Shown: positions 1 to 8,587 of the stretch, piece by piece
Layout of the letters: each line of letters starts with the position of its first letter
How positions within the stretch are numbered: the stretch's first letter is position 1
Assembly (NCBI GenBank): GCA_022749295.1
Contig: CP062007.1
Span: 1,860,001-1,924,000 of the forward strand
Reading direction: 5' to 3'
Length of the DNA stretch: 64,000 nucleotides
Origin: Flavobacteriaceae bacterium GSB9
GTDB taxonomy: Bacteria; Bacteroidota; Bacteroidia; Flavobacteriales; Flavobacteriaceae
Translations under genes and position numbers: made by a program
Notes under the pieces: generated by a model
What the model saw: only the letters and a program-made list of their open reading frames with translations
What the model was told of the DNA's origin: nothing
The model's database searches: none

Positions 1-302
1 ATTACGTTAATACCACCTTTTAAATCAAGACCAAGGTTCATGGCCTTTTGTTTCACTTCGTTGTATGTGAATTTTGCGATTCCTATATTGTAAACCGTAT
101 CAGTAGCGATAGACTGCAGGTAATCAGCCTCCTCTTGGCTACGCTTAGCACGGTAATCATCTTCGGTTTCTGGAACGTTGTTGATGGCTATTTCTTCGGC
201 CTCACTTTCAACAGAATTGGCTTTGAAGGTAAACGACAGCTGATAAAGGCTGACTAAACCAAACAAAATCGCAAATAATTTTACTAATCCTTTGTTTTGC
301 AT
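1..302 (-). CDS. secDF: SecDF protein translocase, N-terminal part (runs off the window)
   Basis: About 100 N-terminal residues are visible, translated from the ATG at 302. A hydrophobic first transmembrane segment (LVKLFAILFGLVSLYQLSF) is followed by an acidic periplasmic stretch and the start of the conserved SecD motif LGLDLKGGINV at the window edge. SecDF uses the proton gradient to help SecYEG complete protein export; Bacteroidota usually carry SecD and SecF as one fused protein. Whether this copy is fused cannot be seen. The start is fixed by the signal-anchor and by a TATATTTG element about 47 bases upstream on the same strand. Confidence 0.85.
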   Translation of the reverse strand, partial: MQNKGLVKLFAILFGLVSLYQLSFTFKANSVESEAEEIAINNVPETEDDYRAKRSQEEADYLQSIATDTVYNIGIAKFTYNEVKQKAMNLGLDLKGGINV

Positions 303-348
303 TGTTATGTTATTTAATGTCAATATTCTTATCCCAAAATTGGGCGGG

Positions 349-356
349 CAAATATA
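349..356 (-). promoter_or_regulatory. Promoter -7 element of secDF
   Basis: Reads TATATTTG on the minus strand, a perfect match to the Bacteroidota housekeeping -7 consensus TAnnTTTG. A TTG lies about 20 bases upstream, which fits the -33 position. This is consensus matching only. Confidence 0.5.
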
Positions 357-468
357 TCATTTACCCAAAAACTTGACAATTTTTATTTTTTTTGAAATTT
401 TAGATACGCAACGGTTGTTGCTTTAGGTTTTTGTCGCTTTTAGAAGTATAAGGGAAATAAAAAATCCC

Positions 469-1092
469 TTATGAAAGCCGTGGGCCAGCACGGCCTTCAG
501 GTATTTTATATGGAGTATCCTTTATAGAAAGAACTATATTTCTTTGAATGGCATAAGCCAATTCTGGAAGTGCATTTTCTTCTTTTGAATCGATTTGATT
601 ACAACAAATATGAAAGTTAGGCTCTAAAAAGCGGTCACTCTTGGTCTCGAACTGTAGTACGATATTACCCTTTAAACTGCGCCCATGGTTGTCACCCTTT
701 TGAATTTCAAAGACATCAAAATTGTAATAGACGCCATCTTTATCTTTTGAAGGAGCAGGTGAATGTTCGGAATTAGAATCCGATAAAAATTCTAGTGCTA
801 AAAAGGAACCTTCAGTAAGCGTTTTCTTTATGCTCGTTGCCTCAGATTGGCTGTAATAAGCAATGTTTACCTGTCCATTCTCTGCGGTATTGACCTTAAT
901 GTTTTTGGCTCCTAAATCCTGCAATTGCCTTTTTAAAACATCTATAGTGACTTTCGCATATTGTGAAGACAGATCCACTTCGGTAAAGCGCAACACAATT
1001 TCCTGGTTTGGCAAAACCACTTGTTGTTGGCTCACCACCCCAAATAATGTAAGGCTGAAAATTAAAATGCTAATGCACCATCTTGCAATCAT
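469..1092 (-). CDS. Hypothetical secreted protein next to secDF
   Basis: 207 residues with an N-terminal signal peptide (hydrophobic from about residue 4 to 20, ending near VVSQQQ). I do not recognise a named family. Residues about 30-95 (VLKRQLQDLGAKNIKV, then a G-V-N-I strand and a LTEGSFLALEFL segment) resemble in pattern the ferredoxin-like P1 repeats of SecD, where a helix with LxxRLxxLG is followed by strands. The gene lies upstream of secDF on the same strand with 166 bases between, so a role in export is possible but is inference only. It has two adjacent Cys near the C-terminal third (HICCN). Function unknown. Confidence 0.6.
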   Translation of the reverse strand: MIARWCISILIFSLTLFGVVSQQQVVLPNQEIVLRFTEVDLSSQYAKVTIDVLKRQLQDLGAKNIKVNTAENGQVNIAYYSQSEATSIKKTLTEGSFLALEFLSDSNSEHSPAPSKDKDGVYYNFDVFEIQKGDNHGRSLKGNIVLQFETKSDRFLEPNFHICCNQIDSKEENALPELAYAIQRNIVLSIKDTPYKIPEGRAGPRLS

Positions 1093-1096
1093 GCGC

Positions 1097-1104
1097 CAAA
1101 TATA
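1097..1104 (-). promoter_or_regulatory. Possible -7 element close to a start codon
   Basis: Reads TATATTTG on the minus strand and ends only four bases before the ATG at 1092. If used, the transcript would start at or very near the start codon, giving an almost leaderless mRNA. Consensus matching only. Confidence 0.35.
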
Positions 1105-1269
1105 AATAAATAATTATCAATTCATACCTTTTGCCTAACAAACAAAGCACAAGCAAAACTTGCCTAACATCCAACAGACCAATTATTACGTATATTACAA
1201 CACTAAACAATGTGCGCTTTCAAATAAATTGGAACCGTTCAAATAATTAACCTATTTAAAGTACTATTT

Positions 1270-1470
1270 ATGAAACAATTACTCATTTTATTTTTCGGGG
1301 TGTTATTTTTGGTATCATGCACCGATAACAAAAAGAAAGAGCAGGAGAAAATTGAAAAAGCCATTCAAAAAATAGATTCATTAGAAACTGTTGTTAAAAA
1401 TGGCATTGAAAGTTTAGAAAAAACAACCACCGAAGTTGAAGAACAATTAAAAAAACTAGATACCATTTAA
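1270..1470 (+). CDS. Small coiled-coil lipoprotein
   Basis: 66 residues. The signal peptide ends in a lipobox (LFLVSC, Cys17), so the mature protein should be lipid-anchored. The remaining ~50 residues are Lys/Glu-rich with heptad-like hydrophobics (IEKAIQKIDSLETVVKNGIE), predicting one amphipathic helix or coiled coil, in the manner of Lpp-type spacer lipoproteins. It lies 10 bases before the next gene, also a charged coiled-coil protein, so the two probably form an operon. No family recognised. Confidence 0.65.
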   Translation: MKQLLILFFGVLFLVSCTDNKKKEQEKIEKAIQKIDSLETVVKNGIESLEKTTTEVEEQLKKLDTI

Positions 1471-1480
1471 TATTATAAAT

Positions 1481-2104
1481 ATGAAACGCATAAAATTATT
1501 AATATCGGCCATTGCAATTTTTGCCTTTGTGAGTTCACAAACTATAGAAGCCCAAGGAAAAGGACAGGAAAAAAAGCAAGAAAAAACAGAGCAAAACTCT
1601 CAAGCTAATGCTCAAGAGCTAAAGAAAAAAGGCAAACAAAAAGCCCAAGAGATGAAAGAGCACCATAAAGAAATGTCCCAAGAGAAAAAAGCTCAAGGAA
1701 AACAAGAAGCAAAAGAAATGGTTCGGGAACCAAAAAATGAAATAGAAAAAGCTAACAAAGGAAATGCTTACGGAAAGAATAAAGGCGACTTAAGCGGCAA
1801 TCAATTTGGACAATACCGATCGGACCAAGCTACAAACAAAGTAAAGGAAAAAGAAGATAAAATTACTGCAAGTGAAGAAGTTCTGAAGAATGGTCGCGAT
1901 AAGGTAAAAAAAGCAAAAGAGCGCTTAGAAGAGGCTAAAAAGAACGATGATATTGAAGACGAAGAAGCTACAAATCAAGAAGAAGCCATAGAAAAGGCTC
2001 ATGAAAAACTTAATGAGTTGGAAGAAAAAATAAAAACCCAAAAAGAGAAAATAAAAAAAGAAAAAGAAGAATTAAAAAAAGTCATCTTTACTGACGAGGA
2101 ATAA
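1481..2104 (+). CDS. Secreted, highly charged coiled-coil protein
   Basis: 207 residues with a signal peptide (ISAIAIFAFVSSQTIEAQG). The rest is almost entirely Lys, Glu, Gln and Ala: an N-terminal Q/K/E-rich part, a short less-charged centre around NKGDLSGNQFGQYRSDQA, and a C-terminal K/E coiled coil. Composition is low-complexity, so family assignment by similarity would be unreliable. It follows the small coiled-coil lipoprotein by 10 bases and is closed by a strong terminator hairpin. A periplasmic structural or scaffolding role is plausible but unsupported. Confidence 0.65.
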   Translation: MKRIKLLISAIAIFAFVSSQTIEAQGKGQEKKQEKTEQNSQANAQELKKKGKQKAQEMKEHHKEMSQEKKAQGKQEAKEMVREPKNEIEKANKGNAYGKNKGDLSGNQFGQYRSDQATNKVKEKEDKITASEEVLKNGRDKVKKAKERLEEAKKNDDIEDEEATNQEEAIEKAHEKLNELEEKIKTQKEKIKKEKEELKKVIFTDEE

Positions 2105-2170
2105 TTCAATAGGCACGGTCGGCCTTTTAAATGACCAATTCAACAAGATTTTGGGTAGATCTTGTAACAA

Positions 2171-2202
2171 AAAAAGAGCCTTCAAGTCTGAAGGCTCTTT
2201 TT
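2171..2202. terminator. Bidirectional intrinsic terminator
   Basis: Perfect 14-bp stem with a 4-base loop (AGTC): an A-run on the left and a T-run on the right. It sits between the convergent coiled-coil gene and mdh, so it can serve both. Confidence 0.85.
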
Positions 2203-2232
2203 ATTTGACACTATCTCATAAAGTGTGATGAA

Positions 2233-3159
2233 TTACACATCCAATAAACCATTGGTTTTTCTAACACCTTCGGCACTAGCTTTCATATGATTTTTTTCAG
2301 CATCACTTAATGGAATATCAACTATTTTTTCAATACCATTTTTACCTAATACAACAGGCACACCAATACAGATATTATCCAAACCATACTCACCCTCTAA
2401 GAATGTAGAGCATGGGAATATTTTCTTTTGGTCGCAAGCAATGGCTTGTACCAGTCCACTTACTGCAGCACCTGGCGCATACCAAGCCGAAGTACCCAAT
2501 AATTTTGTTAAGGTGGCTCCTCCTACTTTGGTATCGGCAGCAACTTGCTCTAAACGCTCTTCACTTAAAAATTCAGAAACTTTAATACTGTTTCTTGTGG
2601 CGTGAGATGTTAATGGTACCATTCCGGTATCGCTGTGACCACCAATAACCATACCGTCAACATCGCTAATAGGCGCACCTAAAGCTTCAGCTAAGCGGTA
2701 TTTAAAACGAGCAGAATCTAAAGCTCCACCCATTCCAATAATTTTATTTTTTGGCATATCGAGCGACTTGTGCGCTAAGTATGTCATGGTGTCCATTGGG
2801 TTACTCACCACGATAAGAATCATATTTGGAGAGTGTTCAAGTAAACTTGTAGCTACAGATTTTACGATTCCGGCATTAATCCCAATCAATTCCTCACGAG
2901 TCATTCCCGGTTTACGCGGAATACCAGAAGTAATAACACAAATATCGCTATTTGCGGTTTTACTGTAATCGTTCGTTACACCGGTAATTTTTGTGTCGAA
3001 TCCGTTTAAAGAAGCACATTGCATTAAATCCATAGCCTTTCCTTCTGCATAGCCTTCTTTAATATCAAGCAATACAACCTCTGAGGCAAAATTTTTAATA
3101 GCAATATACTCTGCACAACTGGCACCAACTGCTCCTGCGCCTACAACTGTTACTTTCAT
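2233..3159 (-). CDS. mdh: Malate dehydrogenase
   Basis: 308 residues, normal length for the LDH-like NAD-dependent malate dehydrogenase of Bacteroidota. It interconverts malate and oxaloacetate in the TCA cycle. Visible motifs: Rossmann GAGAVGA at residues 7-13, NAD-ribose-binding Asp32, substrate-binding Arg82 and Arg88 (PRKPGMTR), Asp148 and Arg151 (LDSAR), and the catalytic His175 in IGGHSD. Arg82 rather than Gln in the specificity loop supports malate over lactate as substrate. It is monocistronic: a terminator follows it and a separate terminator of the upstream gene precedes it. Confidence 0.97.
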   Translation of the reverse strand: MKVTVVGAGAVGASCAEYIAIKNFASEVVLLDIKEGYAEGKAMDLMQCASLNGFDTKITGVTNDYSKTANSDICVITSGIPRKPGMTREELIGINAGIVKSVATSLLEHSPNMILIVVSNPMDTMTYLAHKSLDMPKNKIIGMGGALDSARFKYRLAEALGAPISDVDGMVIGGHSDTGMVPLTSHATRNSIKVSEFLSEERLEQVAADTKVGGATLTKLLGTSAWYAPGAAVSGLVQAIACDQKKIFPCSTFLEGEYGLDNICIGVPVVLGKNGIEKIVDIPLSDAEKNHMKASAEGVRKTNGLLDV

Positions 3160-3278
3160 TTTTACTTATTTTTAGTTACTTGTTAAATTAATTGTCAATT
3201 CGTCAAATATCCAGCTTAAACACCAAATATTTCATGATTTAAATCATGCGAAATTACGAATTAAAACGGTCTTAATAA

Positions 3279-3307
3279 AAAAGTGCGGGACAAATTCCCG
3301 CACTTTT
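3279..3307 (-). terminator. Intrinsic terminator of the upstream outer-membrane protein gene
   Basis: 12-bp perfect stem (AAAAGTGCGGGA) with a 5-base loop, followed on the minus strand by a T-rich run. It lies 61 bases past the stop codon at 3368. Confidence 0.85.
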
Positions 3308-3367
3308 AAACAAAAATTAAATATAACTAACTAAAACTAAATAAATTCTTTTTTTACTACGCTTTCA

Positions 3368-4414
3368 TTACCTAAACCCAAAGTTTACACCTACTGAAAA
3401 GGCGTCAAACTCTGATAAGTGATATTCGGCATTAAGCCTAAAAAAGCCCAGCTTTAACTTTAAGCCTGCTGTACCTCTAAATGAAGATACTTCACTAGAT
3501 ACAGAAAAAGGGTCTGTGATTGTTTCAGAAGAAAATGGCCCTGTAGAGACTACATAATTACCTAATAAATCAGACTCCGATTTTCCACTAATCATTCCTA
3601 AACCACCATAAAAGTTTATGACCTTCATTTTAGTGGAAGCGATAAGCTGAAACAACCAAGTATTGGTATCGCTCTCTAACCGTTGGTTATCTCCGTTTAT
3701 CCCTGAAGACTCAGTTAAATCATATTCTCCACCTAAATGCGCATAAGCCACAAGCCCAGAAATGGCAACAGGCATATACTTATCGGCAGGCAACCATTTG
3801 GTCATTTCAAACTGCAAACCAGCACCATACATGCTCAACGACACTTCGTCGGTTTCTATTTTTGGTAAAAAACGGGCTTTTATTTCAATGCCTTTACTCA
3901 ACCCTAAGGCACCTTGAATATAGGCTGTTGGCAATAAATTACCACTTGACTCCCCTATACCGCTTGGCAATGTAATTCTTTCCTCTCCATTTCTATCTTC
4001 ACCAGGCAACAACGGATCGTCATATCTAACAATAATATCTATATTAGGATTATTTTCTCCTAAGGCACTTGCGACCAACTTGCTTGTAGCCCCATCTGCA
4101 AATTCAATATCGTAATCTTGCCCCATACTATTGTAGTCTGCAATGTTCATCGAAAACGATTTGTGCTCATCTTTGAAAATAGAGGCGTTAGCAATTACAG
4201 AAATTTCAAAACCGCCCAAAGGCTTGGCGTCTGCGGTATTAAACCAACTAGCATTCATACTATGCATCAATCCGTTGGTTGCTGGCGCTAAGTAATCATT
4301 CGCAAAACGCTCTGCATTATCTACACCTGCTATTAATAAAGCATCAATATCACTTTGAGCTTTGGATAGGAATACCGTTAGGGTTAACAATATAAATAAG
4401 GTTACTCTTTTCAT
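3368..4414 (-). CDS. Outer-membrane protein, DUF6588-like
   Basis: 348 residues with a cleavable signal peptide ending near SKAQ. The early segment (DNAERFANDYLAPATNGLMHSM, given here in part: ERFANDYLAPATNGL) and a C-terminal run of alternating hydrophobic strands ending in FGFR are typical of a Flavobacteriia outer-membrane family that I recall as DUF6588. The terminal Phe-Arg and the amphipathic strands suggest a beta-barrel. Substrate and role are unknown. The gene stands alone with its own terminator. The family call is from memory and only moderately sure; outer-membrane location is better supported. Confidence 0.65.
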   Translation of the reverse strand: MKRVTLFILLTLTVFLSKAQSDIDALLIAGVDNAERFANDYLAPATNGLMHSMNASWFNTADAKPLGGFEISVIANASIFKDEHKSFSMNIADYNSMGQDYDIEFADGATSKLVASALGENNPNIDIIVRYDDPLLPGEDRNGEERITLPSGIGESSGNLLPTAYIQGALGLSKGIEIKARFLPKIETDEVSLSMYGAGLQFEMTKWLPADKYMPVAISGLVAYAHLGGEYDLTESSGINGDNQRLESDTNTWLFQLIASTKMKVINFYGGLGMISGKSESDLLGNYVVSTGPFSSETITDPFSVSSEVSSFRGTAGLKLKLGFFRLNAEYHLSEFDAFSVGVNFGFR

Positions 4415-4504
4415 TATTAATGATTTGGTTATACAAACATAGAAAAAAAATTACAAAAAACAACGTTTAATCGGAAATAAATGCTTTTAATCGATTTTCA
4501 TTTT

Positions 4505-7051
4505 TTAAAAATGTACTCTAAAACTAAGATTTGGTGTTAGCCCAATGGACTTGTTATCGATTAAAATTACGGCTTCAGTATTGTTTGGATCCACTTCATA
4601 ATAGCGGTTTATGCTATTTTTTTTGTCCAACACATTAATAACCCCTGCCCGCAGCGTTGCAAGAATCGTATTAGACATATTAAAATTGTAATTAACCGAA
4701 GTATCCAACCTAAAGAAACCATCTAAGTTTTCATTATTGGGCGCATCATAATTCACTAACACCCTATTACCATCCATCACGGTTTCTTTTCCCGCAACAG
4801 GTTTAGTATACGGCCTTCCCGTTCGATAAATACCTCCAAAAGAAAACTCAAGTTGCTCGAAAACATTGTAATTGAACGCTAACGATAAAGAGTGCCGAAT
4901 ATCAACGTTATTAGGAAAAACAGAAGGCGTAACGTTTTTAAACTCATAATCGTTTACACAATAAGTATAACTAAGCCATGTACTATAGGATTTTGCGGTT
5001 TTGTTAATTAAAAATTCAATACCGCGAGCCGTGTAGTTTCCCGAGGTATTAATATATTTAAAATTATTGTAAAACCCTTGGTTTGATGCGGTTACACCTT
5101 GAACCTGTTTATAAAAGCCCTCAACATCAATAACCAAATTGTTGCGATTAAACGTCACTCCGAAAGATACTTGTTTACTTTCTGAAATTGGGATGCTTTT
5201 TTCATTGGCTAAAATCCAGCGACGATTTTCAACACCTAAAAAATCGTCTTGAAAATCGATAATCTGTGTAGCCGATTGGTTTTTAAATTCACCCTGTAGC
5301 TTTACAGCAAACCGACTACTGAGTCTTTGACGAACATTTAATCGCGGCTCTAAAATAAACTTTCGGAATTTTTGAAAATAATTACCTCGCACACCAATTC
5401 GTAAGTAGGTTTTGTCTTTGCGGTACTCCATTTCTGAAAACAAGGCATGGTTTAGCAATACATCCTTTTTAGTTTTTTCGTAAGAAGGTGCACTAACAGT
5501 GGTCTGGTTTAAAATGCCAATTTCACTGAATTCATAACCATTAAAAAGATCCAAATAATCACTCAATTTTAAATCTGTTTTAAACTTAAGCCCCGTTTCC
5601 AGCACCTCATTAGCTTGGGTTAATCGTTGATCTGTTTCAATTCTATAATCGGTAGCATCCACATTATACTTTGAATAAAAAGCACTCAAATATGTGGTAA
5701 AAGATGGCCCCCAATGCGCCGACCAACTGGAACCAAAACCAAGATTTTGTTGCTCCAAATTACTGGTTTTAGAATCGATTTCACCGTTATTATCGGTATA
5801 GCTTTCTTCATAATCCAAATTATTAGTTATACCTATAACATTAGCCCTAAACTTATGGTCATTGTTTATATCATAAAGTAGTTTTGTGGTATAATCGTAA
5901 AAGTAAAAATTTGAAGATCTATTATTTTCTTCAATGTTATCGCTATTGGTGGTAAGCTCACTATCTTGAAAGCTACGCTCGAAATAATTGCTGTAAGTAG
6001 GGGTACTGAACATATCTGTAAACGACCTTCGACCTGAAATATGGATACTCAATTTTTTGGAAATCGGAATTTCGAAATTGGTATCGGCGTGAATTAAATT
6101 AGCTCCAATACCACCCGAAAATTCACGGCTAACATCATTCTTCGTAGTCATATTAATAGTACTGGAAACCCCATTACTAAACTCGGCCGGTGTTCCGTTT
6201 TTTGTTACAATCACTTTGTTGGTCAAATAGGGGTTATAGGCTGAAATGAGGCCGAAAAAGTGCCCCGAATGGTACATTTTTATGCCATCCCAAAGCATAA
6301 GGTTTTGATCGTTGGTGCCACCACGAACATTAATGTTTGATACACTTTCGTTAACACTTTCCACTCCAGGAAGCGCTTGAATGGATTGCAAAACATCGGG
6401 CTCGGTCAGACCCGGCAATACACCAAATTGTTCAGTGTTTAATACTGTACTTCCATCAATACGCTTCTGTAGTCCAGTAGTTAAAAATTTTGAAATTATA
6501 ATTTGGTTCAGCGCTTCGCTCTTTTCCTTCAAAAAAATGGGTTTACAATTTTCATTGAGTTTCATTAAGTTTTCAGCAGGAAAAACAACAGACTCGTAAC
6601 CCAAAAAGGACACCACTACCTGTGCTTCTATAGCTACATCGGATAGCTGAAAACCTCCCTCAACATTAGCAATAATACCTTTGGACTTGTCTTCAATAAC
6701 TACTGACGCCCCCATTAACGGCAAACTATCTTTAGCAGAAAGCACCGAACCACAAATCGTGATTTTTTTATCGATTGTTGACACAGTAATGTAACGGTCA
6801 TTCAAAATATTGAAATTCAAAATGGTGGAAAGGTTAAGATACTGAATAACCTCTTCAATGCTTTTAGTCGTTTCTGGTGCATTGACCATCACATTTCTTA
6901 CATCGCTTTCGGTATAGGAGAACTTGACATCAAACCGAGATTCTAATATTGGAAAAAGCTGCAGTAAGGACACTTTTGATTGCCTTTGAAAACCAAAAGT
7001 CAAACTCGTGCAGACTAAAAATAAAACGAATAAGTGCTTACTTTGACGCAT
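4505..7051 (-). CDS. TonB-dependent receptor with STN signalling domain (module 1)
   Basis: 848 residues from the second in-frame ATG, chosen because a signal peptide (MRQSKHLFVLFLVCTSLTFG) starts there; an ATG nine codons earlier at 7078 is the alternative. Domain order: signal peptide; STN domain (~20-90, LLQLFPILESRFDVKFSY); carboxypeptidase-regulatory-like beta-sandwich (~95-185, SVLSAKDSLPLMGASVVIED); plug with NINVRGGTNDQNLMLWDG; 22-stranded barrel ending in LSFRVHF. STN domains pass ligand occupancy to a FecR protein across the periplasm. It overlaps fecR by 14 bases, so the two are translationally coupled. No SusD partner lies beside it. Ligand unknown. Confidence 0.92.
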   Translation of the reverse strand: MRQSKHLFVLFLVCTSLTFGFQRQSKVSLLQLFPILESRFDVKFSYTESDVRNVMVNAPETTKSIEEVIQYLNLSTILNFNILNDRYITVSTIDKKITICGSVLSAKDSLPLMGASVVIEDKSKGIIANVEGGFQLSDVAIEAQVVVSFLGYESVVFPAENLMKLNENCKPIFLKEKSEALNQIIISKFLTTGLQKRIDGSTVLNTEQFGVLPGLTEPDVLQSIQALPGVESVNESVSNINVRGGTNDQNLMLWDGIKMYHSGHFFGLISAYNPYLTNKVIVTKNGTPAEFSNGVSSTINMTTKNDVSREFSGGIGANLIHADTNFEIPISKKLSIHISGRRSFTDMFSTPTYSNYFERSFQDSELTTNSDNIEENNRSSNFYFYDYTTKLLYDINNDHKFRANVIGITNNLDYEESYTDNNGEIDSKTSNLEQQNLGFGSSWSAHWGPSFTTYLSAFYSKYNVDATDYRIETDQRLTQANEVLETGLKFKTDLKLSDYLDLFNGYEFSEIGILNQTTVSAPSYEKTKKDVLLNHALFSEMEYRKDKTYLRIGVRGNYFQKFRKFILEPRLNVRQRLSSRFAVKLQGEFKNQSATQIIDFQDDFLGVENRRWILANEKSIPISESKQVSFGVTFNRNNLVIDVEGFYKQVQGVTASNQGFYNNFKYINTSGNYTARGIEFLINKTAKSYSTWLSYTYCVNDYEFKNVTPSVFPNNVDIRHSLSLAFNYNVFEQLEFSFGGIYRTGRPYTKPVAGKETVMDGNRVLVNYDAPNNENLDGFFRLDTSVNYNFNMSNTILATLRAGVINVLDKKNSINRYYEVDPNNTEAVILIDNKSIGLTPNLSFRVHF

Positions 7052-7952
7052 AGTTGTATAACTCGACTTGCTTCCCATTTATCTTGTAGCTCAACTTTAA
7101 AGGAACGGTTACAGATTGCAGTGCTATATTTTTATCGTTATGGGTAAAAGTTCCCGTGTAGGGTTTTGAAACATCTACATTTGAGGCATCAATTTTAAAA
7201 TCGTATTGCGCTTCCAGTTCATCAATTACTTGCCATAGCGGTACGTTAACAAAACTTGATTCTTGTGCTAGCCAAGAAGGTTTATTTGCTTTAAAATCTG
7301 AGACGACTACCATATCACCTTTAACCAGCCTAAAGGATTTTCCCGGTTTTAAAACAGTTTCTCTTTTTCCTGATTTTACTTTTACGGAACCTTCATAACA
7401 CATCACTTCAAAATAATTTTTACGCTCCTTGACATTAAATTGTGTCCCTAAAACCTGAACACTCCCAGCATTGGTTTTTACGATAAAGGTTTTTCCTTTG
7501 GTAACTTTAAAGTAAGCCTCTCCATGTAAACCTAAAATTCGGTTATTTTTCCATTCTTTTTTATCAAAAGATAGTTTAGATTGTGCATTTAAGACCACCT
7601 CAGAATCGTCTGGAAGTCTCAAGGTTTCAGTCTGAGCTATTGTTGTTTCGTAGGTTTTGGCATTATTAAAAAACAAAAAATAACTGGACGTTAAAAGCAC
7701 CACCAAAACAGCGGCCACTTTCAAAACCATTTTGAAATTTAACGGAATAACTTTTGAATCGTCTTTTTTATGATTTCTGTTTTTAAAGGCCTGCAAAGCT
7801 TGCTGGGCATCAACCGTTGGAACTTCAAATTGCTTGGAATAAAAACCCACTTTTTCTAGTGTCGAAAAATCGTCATTGGGGTAACGTTTTTTTATTTCCT
7901 CAGCCGAAATCTCGCCGTTAAACCATTTTAATATGTCGCTTTCTTTATTCAT
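7038..7952 (-). CDS. FecR-type anti-sigma factor (module 1)
   Basis: About 304 residues starting at the ATG at 7952; an in-frame GTG two codons earlier gives the longer reading frame. The cytoplasmic N-terminal part binds the sigma factor, a single membrane helix follows (MVLKVAAVLVVLLTSSYFLF, ~90-112), then a periplasmic FecR domain (ETLRLPDDSEVVLNAQSKL; GEAYFKVTKGKTFIVKT; VQVLGTQFNV) and a C-terminal DUF4974/STN-like domain (VPLWQVIDELEAQYDFKI; YTGTFTHNDKNIALQSV). It relays the receptor signal to the ECF sigma factor encoded just upstream. A GTAGGGTAAA/TCTTA motif lies 22-50 bases before the start, so it probably has its own sigma-dependent promoter. Confidence 0.93.
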   Translation of the reverse strand: MNKESDILKWFNGEISAEEIKKRYPNDDFSTLEKVGFYSKQFEVPTVDAQQALQAFKNRNHKKDDSKVIPLNFKMVLKVAAVLVVLLTSSYFLFFNNAKTYETTIAQTETLRLPDDSEVVLNAQSKLSFDKKEWKNNRILGLHGEAYFKVTKGKTFIVKTNAGSVQVLGTQFNVKERKNYFEVMCYEGSVKVKSGKRETVLKPGKSFRLVKGDMVVVSDFKANKPSWLAQESSFVNVPLWQVIDELEAQYDFKIDASNVDVSKPYTGTFTHNDKNIALQSVTVPLKLSYKINGKQVELYNYASK

Positions 7953-7973
7953 ATCCACACTACTTTCTAAAAA

Positions 7974-8002
7974 TAAGACACCTTAATATTGTTTTACCCT
8001 AC
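7974..8002 (-). promoter_or_regulatory. Predicted ECF-sigma promoter of fecR/TonB receptor (site C, module 1)
   Basis: On the minus strand: GTAGGGTAAA, 14 bases, TCTTA, in the 49-base gap between the sigma gene and fecR. The same blocks with the same 14-base spacing occur before the lipoprotein gene (8730) and before the His-rich protein gene (11628). The 22-base distance to the fecR ATG fits a promoter. Confidence 0.65.
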
Positions 8003-8007
8003 CTTAA

Positions 8008-8517
8008 TTAGATGTTTTCTATGTGTTTGCGTAAAATTTTTAACGCACCAGACATCCGCTTTTCAACAGCTTTTTGCGAAACACCAAGCATTTCGGCTAT
8101 TTCACGGTATTTTTTTCCTTCTATTCTATTTAACAAAAAAACTTCGCGCTGTGCCACAGAAAGCAATGCGATGGCTTGCTGCAATTTCTTTTTAAACTCC
8201 TCTTCCTCTAAAAGGTATTCGGGACTTTGGTTATTTTCATCAACATACGGTGAAGCCTTAGCGTATTCCATGACCACTTTTTGGTGCTTCACCTTGTTTA
8301 AAAATAGATTATTGACAGTAGTAAACAAATATGTTTTAGCTTTAGTAAAATCTATTTTAGAACAGTTTTCCCAAATTTTTGAGAACGCATCCTGTACCAA
8401 GTCCAAGGCATTGTCTTTATCGCCACATTTATAAAAGGCAAAATTACTGGCATGCTGAACATGCTCTAAATAAAATTCGTTAAAGTAAGCTTCATCGCAA
8501 AGATTAGGTTTCTGCAT
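8008..8517 (-). CDS. ECF RNA polymerase sigma factor (module 1)
   Basis: 169 residues, typical for an ECF sigma-70 factor. Region 2 occupies ~10-80 (YFNEFYLEHVQHASNFAFYK; DLVQDAFSKIWEN, the -10 recognition helix) and region 4 ~110-165 (LSVAQREVFLLNRIEGKKYR; EIAEMLGVSQKAVEKRMSGA, the -35 recognition helix-turn-helix). It directs RNA polymerase to the regulon of the adjacent FecR/TonB receptor pair. It is divergent from the lipoprotein gene with a 305-base gap. A close paralogue lies at 34396-34911; the two share the KTYLFTTVNNLFLN/KSFLFTTANNLMLN and AQREAF/AQREVF segments. Confidence 0.95.
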   Translation of the reverse strand: MQKPNLCDEAYFNEFYLEHVQHASNFAFYKCGDKDNALDLVQDAFSKIWENCSKIDFTKAKTYLFTTVNNLFLNKVKHQKVVMEYAKASPYVDENNQSPEYLLEEEEFKKKLQQAIALLSVAQREVFLLNRIEGKKYREIAEMLGVSQKAVEKRMSGALKILRKHIENI

Positions 8518-8555
8518 ACTTGTGTTTTAGTTTAGGGTCTTAATATTTGTTTACA

Positions 8556-8563
8556 CAAAAGTA
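8556..8563 (-). promoter_or_regulatory. Possible housekeeping -7 element of the module 1 sigma gene
   Basis: Reads TACTTTTG on the minus strand (TAnnTTTG consensus), 38 bases before the sigma ATG. It overlaps the GTAGGGTAAA block at 8561-8570 that lies on the other strand. Confidence 0.4.
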
Positions 8564-8587
8564 GGGTAAATTTATTTTGCGTTCTTA
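8561..8587 (+). promoter_or_regulatory. Variant of the module 1 sigma motif (site A)
   Basis: GTAGGGTAAA followed by TCTTA, but with 12 rather than 14 bases between. It shares 13 identical bases (GTAGGGTAAATTT) with site B at 8730. The spacing change makes it a weaker or non-functional promoter, or a decoy/operator overlapping the sigma gene's own promoter. Confidence 0.35.

Noticed and set aside
7078-7078. Upstream ATG as start of the module 1 TonB receptor
   Set aside because: It adds nine polar residues ahead of a complete signal peptide; the ATG at 7051 is preferred.
8012-8434. Long plus-strand reading frame of 140 codons opposite the sigma gene
   Set aside because: Shadow of the sigma factor gene; no recognisable motifs and the opposite strand has clear sigma domains.
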